A stretch of 64,000 nucleotides of DNA from Flavisolibacter nicotianae (lineage in GTDB: Bacteria; Bacteroidota; Bacteroidia; Chitinophagales; Chitinophagaceae), in NCBI RefSeq assembly GCF_003628535.1, contig NZ_RBCI01000007.1, positions 1 through 64,000 of the forward strand, given 5' to 3'. Both the position numbers and the translations under genes were made by a program. Below the pieces are notes generated by a model that saw nothing but the letters and a program-made list of their open reading frames with translations, was not told the origin of the DNA and searched no databases. This document shows, in pieces, positions 34,243-44,317 of this stretch. The stretch's first letter is position 1, and each line of letters starts with the position of its first letter.

Positions 34243-35247
34243 ATGGATGCTGTTACCACAGACAATAAAGGCACAAAAGAGATCATCAATTGCGCTGCTT
34301 ATTCCCGTGGACGAAGGGTGGCCGATGTGGAGCTGAACCAGGTGCACGAAGTACTGAAAGCGCCAGACCAGTTTGTGTGGATTGCTCTGCACGAACCATC
34401 GGAAGAAATTCTTTCGCAGGTGCAAAAGGAGTTTGGCTTGCATGATCTGGCCGTGGAGGATGCCCACCATGCCCACCAGCGACCTAAGATCGAGCAGTAT
34501 GGCAGTACCGTTTTCGTAGTGATGCGTACGGCGCAGATAAACGCGGAACGGCGGATCGAATTTGGAGAAACGCATTTTTTTGTCGGCGACAATTTTATCG
34601 TCACTGTGCGGCACCACTCGTCCGTTTCCTATGCAAATGTGCGGGCCATGTGCGAAAGCTCGCCCCATCTTCTCTGCAAAGGCCAGGGCTTTGCCCTGTA
34701 TGCCTTGATGGATTTCATTGTTGACCAGTATTTCCCGGTGGTACACGAACTGGAAATGACACTGGAAACGGTCGAAGACCAGATCTTCAAAGGCAAACCA
34801 AGCCGCGAAACGACAGAATATATTTACCAGTTGAAACGAGAATTGCTCGAAGTGAAACGCAGCATTTCGCCCATGGTGGATGTATGTAACAGGCTGATGC
34901 GGTTCGACATCAAATGTATCTCGACCGACACACAACCGTACTTCCGCGATGTGTATGATCACGTTATTCGCATCAATGAAATGGTGGAAAATACCCGTGA
35001 GCTGCTGAACACCGCACTGGAAGCCAACTTCTCGCTGATCTCCATTTCGCAGAACGACGTGTCGAAAAAATTTGCCGGCTGGGCAGCGATCATCGCCGTG
35101 CCGACCATGATCGCAGGTTTCTATGGCATGAATTTCAAATTTATGCCGGAGGTGGAGTGGGAGTTTGGCTTTTATGCAATTTTGGTGGTTACACTGGCTG
35201 CCTGTCTTTTGCTCTACGTGTTCTTCAAGCGGTCAGGCTGGCTTTGA
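34243..35247 (+). CDS. corA: CorA-type divalent cation transporter
   Basis: A 334-residue inner-membrane Mg2+/Co2+ channel. The large N-terminal cytoplasmic domain (to about residue 270) has ALHEPSEEIL, EDAHHAHQRPKIEQYG and the long helix around YQLKRELLEVKRSI. It is followed by two C-terminal membrane helices with the signature YGMNF between them. The acidic loop MPEVEWEFG after GMN is normal. It acts as a pentamer. It begins 105 bp after the ligase gene and likely has its own promoter. Confidence 0.93.
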   Translation: MDAVTTDNKGTKEIINCAAYSRGRRVADVELNQVHEVLKAPDQFVWIALHEPSEEILSQVQKEFGLHDLAVEDAHHAHQRPKIEQYGSTVFVVMRTAQINAERRIEFGETHFFVGDNFIVTVRHHSSVSYANVRAMCESSPHLLCKGQGFALYALMDFIVDQYFPVVHELEMTLETVEDQIFKGKPSRETTEYIYQLKRELLEVKRSISPMVDVCNRLMRFDIKCISTDTQPYFRDVYDHVIRINEMVENTRELLNTALEANFSLISISQNDVSKKFAGWAAIIAVPTMIAGFYGMNFKFMPEVEWEFGFYAILVVTLAACLLLYVFFKRSGWL

Positions 35248-35456
35248 AAGTAAACGGTGCCATGCCGTCATCGGCTCGTACAAATAGCTAAAGTGCGCCG
35301 TGATTTGCATCAGGTTTTCCGGCACGGCAAAACAATTTCCGGCAAAATGCCAATCCTTCTCCTGCCAATTCCGTTTCGGCTCGAACTTGGAATTCTTTTT
35401 GCTCCCTTTCCCCGTTAGCCTATCTCCCCAGCACAAAACTGTCAATAGCCATTTTT

Positions 35457-36449
35457 ATGAAGCATTTTCTTCCGGCAGTGATTTTTTTTGTTTCCCTGAC
35501 ATGCCATGCTCAAAAGCATACAAAAGCACCGGCCGCGGCGGACTCTACTTTACTGACAGATGAGGAAATTTTAAGTGCGCTTGACGATATGGCCGACGTG
35601 CTGGCAAGTCCGCGAAGTTTTGCGGTGGTCAACCTGGGCGTCAGCAATGGCTACTTCAACTTTGTCAGAGGGGTGGAAGAGAGTGCCACGGTCGCTAAAA
35701 AAATCGTGATGTCGCCATCGCTGGCCTACTTCCACAAATCAGGTTTTGGCATTGCTGCCGAAACGGATATTGTCAACGACGGTACGGGCATCGTACCCTT
35801 CCAGTTTTTACTCACCGGTTCATACGATTACCTGCGCAGTCGAGCCATCATTGCCGGTGCATCGTACTCCCGGTATTTCGAAAAAGCAGCGCTGCCGTTT
35901 TATGTTTCCCCCTTGCAGAATGTGGCTTTTGCTTATTTCACCTACCGGGAATCCCGCCTTCGGCCTTCCCTTGCCCTACATTATGGCTGGGGTAGTCAAA
36001 AAGCCGTAACGGTACAAAGTGAAAAGATCAAAAAGCTCCGTATCACCCGCACTATTACAACAATCAACCAGGTTGCTGACTTCAATTTATTGGCTTCATT
36101 ACGCTATACTTTTTCCTGGCCGCAGGTCTTTTCGGCAAACGATTACCTGCGGGTAACGCCGCAACTGGGTTTTATAAGCGGTACCCAACAGTTTGGCTTT
36201 AACCAAACCAGCAACGTGACGGCAACGGGCAAGAACAGTTCAAAATACTCCATCACGGGACCGCAAAACCTGGTGCTGACGAATGTCATGAAGTTTCAGC
36301 CGCTTTCGTTGAATGCAACGCTGAAAACCGAATATGCCAGGGGAAAGTTTTTTCTGCAGCCCCAGGCAATTTTTGATTACTACCTTCCCGCGGCCAATGA
36401 TAACTTCAGCGTTTCGTTCCTCGTGAACACCGGCATGTTGATTTTTTAA
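35457..36449 (+). CDS. secreted beta-barrel-like protein, hypothetical
   Basis: A 330-residue protein with a signal peptide cut at CHAQ (residue 19). The remainder is rich in alternating aromatic/hydrophobic strands (GYFNFVRG, SPSLAYFHKSGFGIAAE, LLTGSYDYLR, AGASYSRYF, LRPSLALHYGWG) and ends with a terminal strand LVNTGMLIF. A final aromatic residue and strand pattern like this are typical of outer-membrane beta-barrels. The family is not recognised and the role is unknown. Confidence 0.7.
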   Translation: MKHFLPAVIFFVSLTCHAQKHTKAPAAADSTLLTDEEILSALDDMADVLASPRSFAVVNLGVSNGYFNFVRGVEESATVAKKIVMSPSLAYFHKSGFGIAAETDIVNDGTGIVPFQFLLTGSYDYLRSRAIIAGASYSRYFEKAALPFYVSPLQNVAFAYFTYRESRLRPSLALHYGWGSQKAVTVQSEKIKKLRITRTITTINQVADFNLLASLRYTFSWPQVFSANDYLRVTPQLGFISGTQQFGFNQTSNVTATGKNSSKYSITGPQNLVLTNVMKFQPLSLNATLKTEYARGKFFLQPQAIFDYYLPAANDNFSVSFLVNTGMLIF

Positions 36450-36584
36450 TTGCACAATGCGAAAAAGCAGGGTCTCGAAAACTCCGGAAATAAAAGCTGG
36501 TAGCTGTCAGAATCATTTACCTTTATCCAGCAATTCGCCTTCCCTGGAAACGTTGTCCAGCAACTTCAAAAAAAGGAGGCATAT

Positions 36585-36893
36585 ATGATCGTTCGGCTTA
36601 CATTCTGCAAATTCTCACCGGAAGCTGTCAAAGAAGCAAAAGCACTTTACATGAAGGACATCGTTCCGGCACTTCGCAAACAAAAGGGTCTATTGAACGT
36701 ACGTTTACTGGAACCAAATGACAAATCGGAAGATTTCATTTCACTGACCGAATGGCAATCACAGGCCGATGCCGAGGCGTACGAAAGATCGGGCCTTTAC
36801 AAAGAGCTGGTTGGAAAGCTAAAGGATTTTTTCAGCAAAGAGCCTGTTCTGAAAACCTACCAGGCCGAAGAAACCCTTGTTGCCGTGCATTAA
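36585..36893 (+). CDS. antibiotic-biosynthesis-monooxygenase-like (ABM) protein
   Basis: A 102-residue protein with the ferredoxin-like ABM fold: MIVRLTFCKF, a helix ending IVPALRKQKGLLNVRLL, then FISLTEWQSQADAEAYE. ABM proteins range from heme-degrading enzymes to quinol monooxygenases, and many are uncharacterised. No cofactor motif decides between them. An AAAAGGAGG-like stretch precedes the ATG, unusual for this genome. A strong terminator follows. Confidence 0.82.
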   Translation: MIVRLTFCKFSPEAVKEAKALYMKDIVPALRKQKGLLNVRLLEPNDKSEDFISLTEWQSQADAEAYERSGLYKELVGKLKDFFSKEPVLKTYQAEETLVAVH

Positions 36894-36916
36894 CAGGTGA
36901 GAGTTGATTTTTTGAA

Positions 36917-36953
36917 AAAAGGGGTGCGAAACAAAATGTTTCGCACCCCTTTT
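36917..36953. terminator. bidirectional hairpin terminator
   Basis: AAAAGGGGTGCGAAAC and GTTTCGCACCCCTTTT form a 16-bp perfect stem with a 5-nt loop. It separates the ABM gene (plus) from the SDR gene (minus). Confidence 0.95.
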
Positions 36954-37097
36954 CATGTTAGGTAAGTTTTGTATCCTTTTTTGAAATTTTCTGCTATGTT
37001 CACCCCGGTAGCGGCTGACAGGATATTGCGATATTTAAATACCCTGGCATAAAATCATCCACTATCCAGTTATCCCAATATCAATCTGGATCCGGCA

Positions 37098-37814
37098 CTA
37101 GCCCTTGGCCGGACGCGATGGCCGGACTTCTACCTTGCTGGGCAGGGTTCGCGGATGCATGTGCAGCAGGTCTTTTACAATTTGACCAATGTCCTCGGGC
37201 TGGGTCTTCCACGCATCGGCTTCAGACGGCGTATGGTCGTTAAAATGTGTGGCCACGGAGCCCGGCATGATGGTCGTAACCTTGATCCCGTATTTTCGCA
37301 AATCGAGCATAATGGCCTGCGAAAAACCGACGAGGCCAAATTTGCTGGCGTTGTAGGCCGAGGCGGTTTCAAAAAAGTTGGTGCCGGCAAGGCTGGCAAT
37401 CGTGATGATGTAACCCTGTGCTGACTTTAAAGCGTCGATGCTGCTTTTCACCGTGTTGAAAACACCGGTTAGGTTCGTGTCGATCGTTTGTTTCCAGTCT
37501 TCTTCCGTTAGTTGATCGATCGGGGCAAAATGTCCAACACCTGCATTGGCAATCACGACATCCAGTTGCCCGAAATGGGCAAGCACCGCGGCAATTGCTT
37601 TCTGTTCGCTTTTTAACTCTCCCACATTCGATTCCAGCGCCAGTACCCGCGAACTGTCGCTACTCAGAGAAGACGCGGCTTCTTGTGCCGCAGCCAGGTG
37701 GCGGCTGGTGATCGCGACCCGCATGCCTTCTTCCAGAAGTGATGTGGCAATACCGTAACCAATTCCTTTGCTCCCGCCTGTGATATAGGCAACTTTGTCT
37801 TTCAAATTGTTCAT
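37098..37814 (-). CDS. short-chain dehydrogenase/reductase
   Basis: A 238-residue classical SDR. The cofactor motif TGGSKGIGYGIA is at 13-24, NAGVG is near 91, the catalytic Ser is in ITIASLAG near 141 and the YNASK active site is near 154-158. An Arg after the second strand (TSRHLAAA) suggests NADPH. PGSVATHF follows the active site. Substrate unknown; such stand-alone SDRs are often 3-ketoacyl-ACP-reductase-like. Confidence 0.9.
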   Translation of the reverse strand: MNNLKDKVAYITGGSKGIGYGIATSLLEEGMRVAITSRHLAAAQEAASSLSSDSSRVLALESNVGELKSEQKAIAAVLAHFGQLDVVIANAGVGHFAPIDQLTEEDWKQTIDTNLTGVFNTVKSSIDALKSAQGYIITIASLAGTNFFETASAYNASKFGLVGFSQAIMLDLRKYGIKVTTIMPGSVATHFNDHTPSEADAWKTQPEDIGQIVKDLLHMHPRTLPSKVEVRPSRPAKG

Positions 37815-38629
37815 GATTGATTCTGTTTTTTCTCATGATTGGCAAAAAGCCGTAGTTTGAATACAAAGAAAAGAAAGGATCGCAGAAGCCAACAGGTGAG
37901 CTTGCTGCCAGCGGAAGCAACTTACATTATCCCGTTACAAAGTTGGTGTCGCGAATGGATGCATGATGAAGGATGACAGATGAAAGAAGGGAGGAAAGCG
38001 ATGCTTTCCCCAGCGGTGATTGTTTCGTCTATCTGTAGTCGGGCGTCAAAAATGGTCTTCAAAAGGCAAATGAAAAAATTAGTTTCATTTATCCTTTCGC
38101 AAGTGAACTGGAAAGTTTGCGCTTAAGATGGGCAAGCACTGCTCGGGCAAATTTTGTCTCGTTGGATAATGAAGGGATGATCACTGGAAAACTGTTCCTT
38201 GCTTTCTATAACCTGTGCGCTACCAGTATTAAAAAGACATCTTCCGGGGTCTTTTGAAATGAAGAAATTTCCCGGCAGCAGAAAGCCTTCCTTGGTCAGA
38301 ATTTCGATCCCCCATCTTAAATGAACCGCAAGAATGCAGTATAAAAAAAGCCATCAGAAAAATAAAATACCTGCATGGAAGTCTGCACATTTTTTCCTAA
38401 ATTGTTATTGCGAACAAGGCCTTAGCGACGTAGAAGTTTTGTCATCGCATTAATCTGGCTCTCCTGCAAAAAATGGTTTTCTTCCGCTTGTTCGTCTTCC
38501 TCCAGAACTGACTTCTGTACCGGCTTTGTACAAATAATCTGGAAAAATCTTCAGCCAGGAAAGGTGTTCTTGTCCCGATCCGTAACCGATAGACGCACGA
38601 TGGATTTTTTCACCATTAAAACACCACAT
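37815..38629. other. long intergenic region, nothing recognised
   Basis: About 815 bp with no reading frame of protein-like composition on either strand. The sequence looks like decayed or non-coding spacer. No repeat shared with other parts of the window was noticed. Confidence 0.5.
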
Positions 38630-39061
38630 ATGAAAAAAGAAAACACCTCCTTTTTCGGAAGCATTTTCGGTGCCAAAGGGTCTGCACCGGCGCAGCAAAA
38701 AACCACGCAGGTTGTTCTGACGACTTCTTCCCAACCTCATGTTCTCAAACAAAGAATGCAGGATGAAAACATGACACACGGCGAGACGGTAACCGCCAAT
38801 ATTTCGCCAGTGAGGTTGGAAAAAAGTTTTTGGAATGAAGCCGTTTTGTACTTCTGTCCCATGAAAAAAATTGAAGTACTCCGGATTACTGCTGCCGGCG
38901 ATGGCGGAAGCCTTCCTTCAGAAGCCACGCTGGATGGATTTTCCATTCCCAAAGATTACGTATCCGGTTACTACCGGCTTCGCAATGTCGAAATTACATC
39001 CAATGGCACCATGCAGGTAAAAGCCACCAGTGAAACCACCTGGGAGCGTATCGAACAGTAA
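38630..39061 (+). CDS. hypothetical protein
   Basis: A 143-residue soluble protein. The first 45 residues are Ser/Thr/Gln-rich and probably disordered. The second half has an ordered look: LEKSFWNEAVLYFCPMKKIEVLRIT and FSIPKDYVSGYYRLRNVEI as separate stretches. No signal peptide or known family. The ATG at 38630 is chosen because upstream codons lack protein character. A hairpin terminator follows. Confidence 0.6.
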   Translation: MKKENTSFFGSIFGAKGSAPAQQKTTQVVLTTSSQPHVLKQRMQDENMTHGETVTANISPVRLEKSFWNEAVLYFCPMKKIEVLRITAAGDGGSLPSEATLDGFSIPKDYVSGYYRLRNVEITSNGTMQVKATSETTWERIEQ

Positions 39062-39093
39062 CCTGCCACCGGGCAGGCAGGGTTCGTTTTGAA

Positions 39094-39123
39094 AAAGGGC
39101 ATTTTCGGTCGAAAATGCCCTTT
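39094..39123. terminator. bidirectional hairpin terminator
   Basis: AAAGGGCATTTTC and GAAAATGCCCTTT form a 13-bp stem with a 4-nt loop. A-tract and T-tract flanks let it act for the plus-strand hypothetical and for the minus-strand T9SS gene that ends at 39175. Confidence 0.9.
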
Positions 39124-39174
39124 GAATTTGCGTGCAGTTAAAATGTTGCACATGCAATTTTCAAAATGCGCAGG

Positions 39175-41022
39175 CTACTCTTTTGCAAACTTCACCTGGC
39201 GCACCGTAGTTCCTGCGGTTATCCGGAGCAGGTAAATGCCCCGTGGCAGGCCGGCCGTGTTTACATCCACAGTTTGTCCGGTTTGCCGGTAAAGGCCAAC
39301 AACCTTTCCGTTCATGTCGAGAACCTGCAAAACGGGTTTCGTCATTGACGAGGGAATGGTTACCGTTAGTTTGTCGTGAGCCGGGTTTGGATAAACACGG
39401 AATGTATTCGCCGCCACACGGTCGCCGGCAGTTGTGTTTCGCACGGTAAGAGCCGGTGAAAGGCTGCTGCCAATGCTGAACGAGCCGATTTTTGTTGACC
39501 ATTGCGGTTTGCTGTTATACATGGCAGTGAACCAAAATGTGCTGTTATCGGAAGGGTCAATGACGAGATGGTTATAATCGCCATAACGGCCGTAGCACAT
39601 ACTGCCGCTGCTTCCTTCCTGGAGCGATGTTTCCGCCACTGTCATGGTGTTCAGCGGGTCAGTGCTGCGTCGCCCCGTAAAGCGGATCGAGGGAGCGAGT
39701 GAAAGGCTCGAAACATTGTACGCCAGGCCAATTCCGCCTTCGCCATCTATACTGATACTCGGAAGCCAGCGCTCCATATTGTCCGGAGAAAAGGTGCTTT
39801 GCTGGTTCACCTGCCAGCTACCGGAGGCGTTTTTCAATTCAAACCACCGGATTCCTGCAACAGGCTTTCCTTTGTTCACCAACACCGGGAAAGCGAGTGC
39901 CAGGGATGCCGACGCAGAAAGTTGTCGGTAGACCGGCTGGTTCATTATACGCATGCTCAGGGCATCGAGTCGTTGGTACCGGGGCTGGGCAATGTTTTGA
40001 ACGCCGGGATCAAAGGCAGCGACGGCAAAGCTGGTTGACGTCAAATGCGAGTTGGCCGGGTTGGTAAAATCGACGCTGTATTCCACGACGCCAATGCTGT
40101 CTGTGCCGGATTTTGTCCACGTGTTATCATTCATGTAGGCAAACAGGCCGCCGGTACCGGAAGGCGGGGGCGTTGCACCGGCTAAACCTGCCGGGCACAT
40201 GGAGAAAAACGCATTCGATGGCGGCAAGCTGAGTGTCTGCACATCAATCGTCTTGTTTCCATTAAGCATGCCCTGTTTATCGAAGGCATACAGGGTTTCA
40301 CCAACATAGCTGAAACTACCGCCCTGCGGACGGAAGTCATTTGTTTTGGCATAATAGGCATTTGTCCAAACCGAATACTTGGGATAGTCGGTCAGGACCG
40401 TATTGGGAAAAACATAGGTGTAATAAGCGCCAAGTGGGTCTCCGGTCGCAGAAATAGCGATGGTAAATCCAAGAGCACTTCCAAACTGGATTTCCGTTAG
40501 GATAAACCGGTCTGCAAGTGCATCATACAGGGCGATACAATCGCCATATCCCTGGACACCGGTGATGTCGCTTAGCAATTTTTTCCCCATCAGCACATTA
40601 CCGCCCTTGTCCCAGATCTGCAGATCGGTGCCGGAACGGTCGTTTACCATCTGAACGATGTGGTTTGGACCGACGGCCATTGTCGGGTCGGCGGGACAGA
40701 CATTCGAATAACCAAGACCGTCGAAGGCGGCAACTGACTCCGGCGGCCTATTTGCAGCGGTGGATTGCAGGCCTTCATCCCGTTTTTGTTGCAAGAGTGG
40801 ATAGGGAGATACCGGTTGAAATTCGGCCTGTTCTTTTTTGCCAATAATCCCTTCTTCGTTCCTGACCACTGCGGGACGGAATTTCCGGTCCGGGTGAAAC
40901 GGGTCCGAAACGCGGACAAGGGTTCCTTTTAATACGGTTGCGCCCTGGGTAAGCAGTCGTTGCTGGCCGGATGCGTGTACAAACCCTAAAAGAAGCAAAA
41001 GTGGTAAACAGATTCGTTTCAT
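39175..41022 (-). CDS. T9SS-exported surface protein
   Basis: A 615-residue protein with an N-terminal signal (cut near ASGQ, residue 18) and a C-terminal type A sorting domain. The latter starts at FRVYPNPAHDKLTV and ends LPRGIYLLRITAGTTVRQVKFAKE (given in two parts: LPRGIYLLRI and the basic end VRQVKFAKE). Type IX secretion carries such proteins across the outer membrane and removes this domain. The central part (residues 85-480) looks like a beta-propeller: DPTMAVGPNHIVQMVN, GDCIALYDALADRFI, WLPSISIDGEGGIGLAY and YGDYNHLVIDPSDNSTFWF. Function unknown. Confidence 0.85.
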   Translation of the reverse strand: MKRICLPLLLLLGFVHASGQQRLLTQGATVLKGTLVRVSDPFHPDRKFRPAVVRNEEGIIGKKEQAEFQPVSPYPLLQQKRDEGLQSTAANRPPESVAAFDGLGYSNVCPADPTMAVGPNHIVQMVNDRSGTDLQIWDKGGNVLMGKKLLSDITGVQGYGDCIALYDALADRFILTEIQFGSALGFTIAISATGDPLGAYYTYVFPNTVLTDYPKYSVWTNAYYAKTNDFRPQGGSFSYVGETLYAFDKQGMLNGNKTIDVQTLSLPPSNAFFSMCPAGLAGATPPPSGTGGLFAYMNDNTWTKSGTDSIGVVEYSVDFTNPANSHLTSTSFAVAAFDPGVQNIAQPRYQRLDALSMRIMNQPVYRQLSASASLALAFPVLVNKGKPVAGIRWFELKNASGSWQVNQQSTFSPDNMERWLPSISIDGEGGIGLAYNVSSLSLAPSIRFTGRRSTDPLNTMTVAETSLQEGSSGSMCYGRYGDYNHLVIDPSDNSTFWFTAMYNSKPQWSTKIGSFSIGSSLSPALTVRNTTAGDRVAANTFRVYPNPAHDKLTVTIPSSMTKPVLQVLDMNGKVVGLYRQTGQTVDVNTAGLPRGIYLLRITAGTTVRQVKFAKE

Positions 41023-41192
41023 GATTGACAGCGTTTTGATGGAGAAAAAAATCAAAGAGGCCGTCTTCGCAGAGCAGGGAGTTGTGGTTTAATTCACTGG
41101 GAGAATGGGATATAAAAGGTACAAAAATTTCCTCCGCTTTGAATCACCTGAATCAACTTTCCAGTTTGGATAAACTGACGGATTTCTGTTGC

Positions 41193-42011
41193 TTATAACG
41201 AGGTGATATAAGAAGTCATTTTATTTCGAAGTTCTTCGTCAGGCAGTGCTGCTTTGCCTGCCTTAAAATTTTGCAGGGCATGAGCAGCATTGCCCGTTGC
41301 AGGAATAACGCAGGTGACGGCCGGGTGGGAGAGAATGAAGGAAAGAAAATAAGCGCTCCAATCCTTGATGCCGCGTTCGATTGCCCAGGAAGGCAGCGGC
41401 TTGTCGCCAACTTTACGGAAAAGACTTCCCTCGCCAAATGGCCGGTTAATAAGGGTTGCCACACCTTTTTCACTGCACAGCGGCAGGAGGAATCGCTCGG
41501 CATGCCGCGAAAGAATGGAGTAATTGAACTGCACAAAATCAACAGGCTCCTCCCGGATGACATCCGCAAGGGCTTCGTGGCTGCTGTCGAGGTAGTGCGT
41601 GATGCCGGTATAACGAAGCCGTCCCGCATCTTTCAATTGGCGCAGGTAGGGCAGGTGCGTTTTCCAGTCGACGAGGTTGTGGATTTCGATAAGATCCATC
41701 GAGTCCCGTTTCAGTAGGCGGTAAGACGTTTCTATTTGCGACCGCCCGGCTTCTGCGCCCTGTGTCCAGACCTTGGTGGCATAAAAAAAGCTGTTTTGCC
41801 CGGGCATACCGGCAATAACATTTCCCAGGGCTTCTTCTGCCTTGCCATACATCGGTGAGGTATCGATCAAGCGGCCGCCAGCTGACTGCATGGTGCTGAG
41901 CACTTCCTGTAAAGCCGGATAGCGGGGTGGCGTGACATCAAATGTTTGCCAGGTGCCAAGGCCGATGGCCGGCAGTGTTTCACCGGTTGATGGGATAATA
42001 CGGGTAAGCAT
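41193..42011 (-). CDS. aldo/keto reductase, second
   Basis: A 272-residue reductase of the AKR type. Active-site tetrad: Asp50 and Tyr55 in LIDTSPMYG, the Lys in FYATKVWT and the His in IEIHNLVDW. The cofactor end VIPATGNAAHALQNF is typical. It is shorter than, and only distantly similar to, the reductase at 29875. This subfamily often lacks a known substrate. Single gene. Confidence 0.88.
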   Translation of the reverse strand: MLTRIIPSTGETLPAIGLGTWQTFDVTPPRYPALQEVLSTMQSAGGRLIDTSPMYGKAEEALGNVIAGMPGQNSFFYATKVWTQGAEAGRSQIETSYRLLKRDSMDLIEIHNLVDWKTHLPYLRQLKDAGRLRYTGITHYLDSSHEALADVIREEPVDFVQFNYSILSRHAERFLLPLCSEKGVATLINRPFGEGSLFRKVGDKPLPSWAIERGIKDWSAYFLSFILSHPAVTCVIPATGNAAHALQNFKAGKAALPDEELRNKMTSYITSL

Positions 42012-42281
42012 GTGGTAAAGATACAGTGTCCCGCGGGCGGAGAACAGTTCAAGCTCAATCGATGTTCTGCAGGAATTGCGTTGCCGGCTTGATCGTCTCG
42101 GTTCAGAAAGGGTAATAGGTGTCAGCCGGTTCGTTGATGACTGTCAGGACCCCGAGGCTGTCGGCCGGTGTAATTTCAGGGTTTGAAAAACGTGTAACTG
42201 GTAATCATCCGTCTCCCTTTTCAAACAAATCGTTACCCGATTGCGACAACGCTACATTTTATCACACATAAAAAACTGGAC

Positions 42282-43388
42282 ATGAAAGAAACAATGAAAG
42301 CGCTGGTTTATGGAGGCCCGGGCACGATCGAGTTGAAAGAGGTGCCGGTTCCCACGATCAGCAAACCCACCGATGCATTGATCAGGCTGACCCGCACGAC
42401 GATCTGCGGAACAGACCTTGGTATCCTTAAAGGAAAGGTTCCCGACGTCAGGCCCGGCACCACACTGGGCCACGAAGGGGTAGGCGTGGTGGAAGAAGTC
42501 GGGGCCGCTGTCCGCAATTTTAAAAAAGGCGACCGGGTCCTGATCTCCTGCATTACCTCCGACGGAACCTGTGAATATTGCAAAAAAGGCATGTATGCGC
42601 ACTGCGAAGATGGTGGCTGGATACTGGGTCACCTGATCAACGGTACACAGGCCGAATACGTTTGCATACCGCATGCCGACAACAGTCTTCACCACATCCC
42701 CTTCGGTGCCGATGAGGAAGCCCTGGTCATGTTAAGCGATATTTTGCCGACCGGTTACGAGATCGGGGTATTGAACGGGCAGGTAAAGCCCGGCGACACC
42801 GTGGCCATCGTTGGGTCTGGGCCGATCGGTCTGTCGGCCTTGCTGACCGCTCAATTCTATTCGCCGGCAAAAATTTACATGATCGACCTCGATAACAACC
42901 GGCTGGCCGTGGCGAAAAAATTTGGTGCGACGGATATTATCAATTCAGAAACGGAAGATCCTGTCAAAAAAATAATGGCAGAAACAAAGGACGGTGTGGA
43001 TGTCGCCATCGAAGCTGTTGGCGTCCCGGCGACATTTGATGTTTGCCAGCAGATCGTCAGACCGGGTGGGCATGTCGCTATCATCGGTGTTCACGGTCAC
43101 AGTGTCGATCTTCGCCTGCAGGAGTTGTGGATCAGGAACATCACCCTGACGACGGGCCTTGTCAGTACGTTTACCACGCCCATGCTGCTGAAGAACGTCA
43201 CATCCGGCAAACTGGAGCCGAAGAAACTGATCACCCACCACTTTACGTTGAGCGATATGCTCGAAGCGTACAAGGTTTTTGGGAATGCCGGCCTGGAAAA
43301 TGCGATCAAAGTCATCATTGTCTGTGAAGGAGCCGAAACGCTGAACGTGGCCGCAGGTGAGAAGAAAGAAGAAATGGTTGCAGGATGA
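42282..43388 (+). CDS. zinc-dependent alcohol dehydrogenase
   Basis: A 368-residue medium-chain dehydrogenase. Catalytic zinc ligands: Cys42 in TICGTD and His64-Glu65 in LGHEGVG. The Rossmann motif GSGPIG is near 173, with the acidic MIDLDNNR favouring NAD+. The structural-zinc loop reads DGTCEYCKKGMYAHC, so the first of the usual four cysteines is Asp. The C-terminus is a charged tail (AGEKKEEMVAG). It resembles secondary-alcohol or formaldehyde-type dehydrogenases; substrate open. Two starts (42282 and 42294) are possible. Confidence 0.9.
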   Translation: MKETMKALVYGGPGTIELKEVPVPTISKPTDALIRLTRTTICGTDLGILKGKVPDVRPGTTLGHEGVGVVEEVGAAVRNFKKGDRVLISCITSDGTCEYCKKGMYAHCEDGGWILGHLINGTQAEYVCIPHADNSLHHIPFGADEEALVMLSDILPTGYEIGVLNGQVKPGDTVAIVGSGPIGLSALLTAQFYSPAKIYMIDLDNNRLAVAKKFGATDIINSETEDPVKKIMAETKDGVDVAIEAVGVPATFDVCQQIVRPGGHVAIIGVHGHSVDLRLQELWIRNITLTTGLVSTFTTPMLLKNVTSGKLEPKKLITHHFTLSDMLEAYKVFGNAGLENAIKVIIVCEGAETLNVAAGEKKEEMVAG

Positions 43389-43448
43389 TCGTTTAATGTA
43401 ATTGCACCATGCTACCGGCAAACGGCTGGGATTAACATCTGTTCTGTA

Positions 43449-43475
43449 AATGGGCTTGAAAAGGCCCATTTTTTT
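43449..43475 (+). terminator. hairpin terminator of the alcohol dehydrogenase gene
   Basis: ATGGGC and GCCCAT pair around an 8-nt loop and are followed by a run of T. It is 60 bp after the stop codon. Confidence 0.75.
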
Positions 43476-43628
43476 TCCTGAAAATGGCTGGGACCAACTG
43501 GGCAGGTGGCGACCGGAAGAACAGAGCACTTTGGTTGAAAACGTTTTTTTGGGAATGCGGAGGCCTGTCAAGTCGCCAGCATATTGGCAGGTTTTACAAT
43601 TAGCAATAATTTCGTCGGATCCTAACGT

Positions 43629-44198
43629 ATGGGAAAAGAACGTCTGGTTGCATTTAGCGATGGCGTGCTGGCCATCATCATTACCATCATGGTGCTGGAG
43701 ATGAAGGTGCCGCACGGCGACAAGCTGGCCGACCTGCAGCCACTGCTGCCGGTATTTGCCAGCTACCTTTTAAGTTTTATCTACATCGGGATTTACTGGA
43801 ACAACCATCACCACATGTTGCATGCTTCACAGAAGGTCAACGGCCGCGTTCTATGGGCCAATATGAACCTGCTGTTCTGGCTGTCACTGGTGCCTTTTGT
43901 AACGGGGTGGATGGGAGAAAATTCGTTTACGACGGCGCCGGTCGCATTGTATGGGGCGATCATGCTCATGGCCGGCGTTGCCTATTACATCCTGGCACAT
44001 GCGATCACTCAACTGCATGGGACAAACTCCGACTTTGCAAGGGCGCTGGGGAATGACCGCAAGGGAAAGTTGTCGGTTGCCATTTATGGTATCGGTATCG
44101 GCTTATGTTTTCTGCATCCCCTGATCGGCTTTGCATTATATGTATTGGTGGCCATCATCTGGTTTATTCCCGACAAGCGGTTTGAAAACAGGGAGTAA
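43629..44198 (+). CDS. TMEM175-family potassium channel protein
   Basis: A 189-residue membrane protein. The first helix carries RLVAFSDGVLAIIIT, the FSD signature of bacterial TMEM175 (DUF1211) channels. Six helices follow, with YWNNHHHMLH between helices 2 and 3 and LFWLSLVPFVTGWMGEN. Bacterial members form tetrameric K+ leak channels in the inner membrane. Single gene with a weak upstream region. Confidence 0.9.
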   Translation: MGKERLVAFSDGVLAIIITIMVLEMKVPHGDKLADLQPLLPVFASYLLSFIYIGIYWNNHHHMLHASQKVNGRVLWANMNLLFWLSLVPFVTGWMGENSFTTAPVALYGAIMLMAGVAYYILAHAITQLHGTNSDFARALGNDRKGKLSVAIYGIGIGLCFLHPLIGFALYVLVAIIWFIPDKRFENRE

Positions 44199-44317
44199 TC
44201 CAACGAGGCTAATTCCATCTTGGTTGAAGGCCTTGCCCGGGAGTAAAGCAATACAGCCGGCAGGATAGGAGGCTCTTCTTCCTGAGCCGGAAGAATAGCC
44301 TAATTTTAAAAGAAAAA

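Noticed and set aside
34222-34962. 246-codon frame on the minus strand
   Set aside because: It is antisense to corA, which is well supported by its GMN motif.
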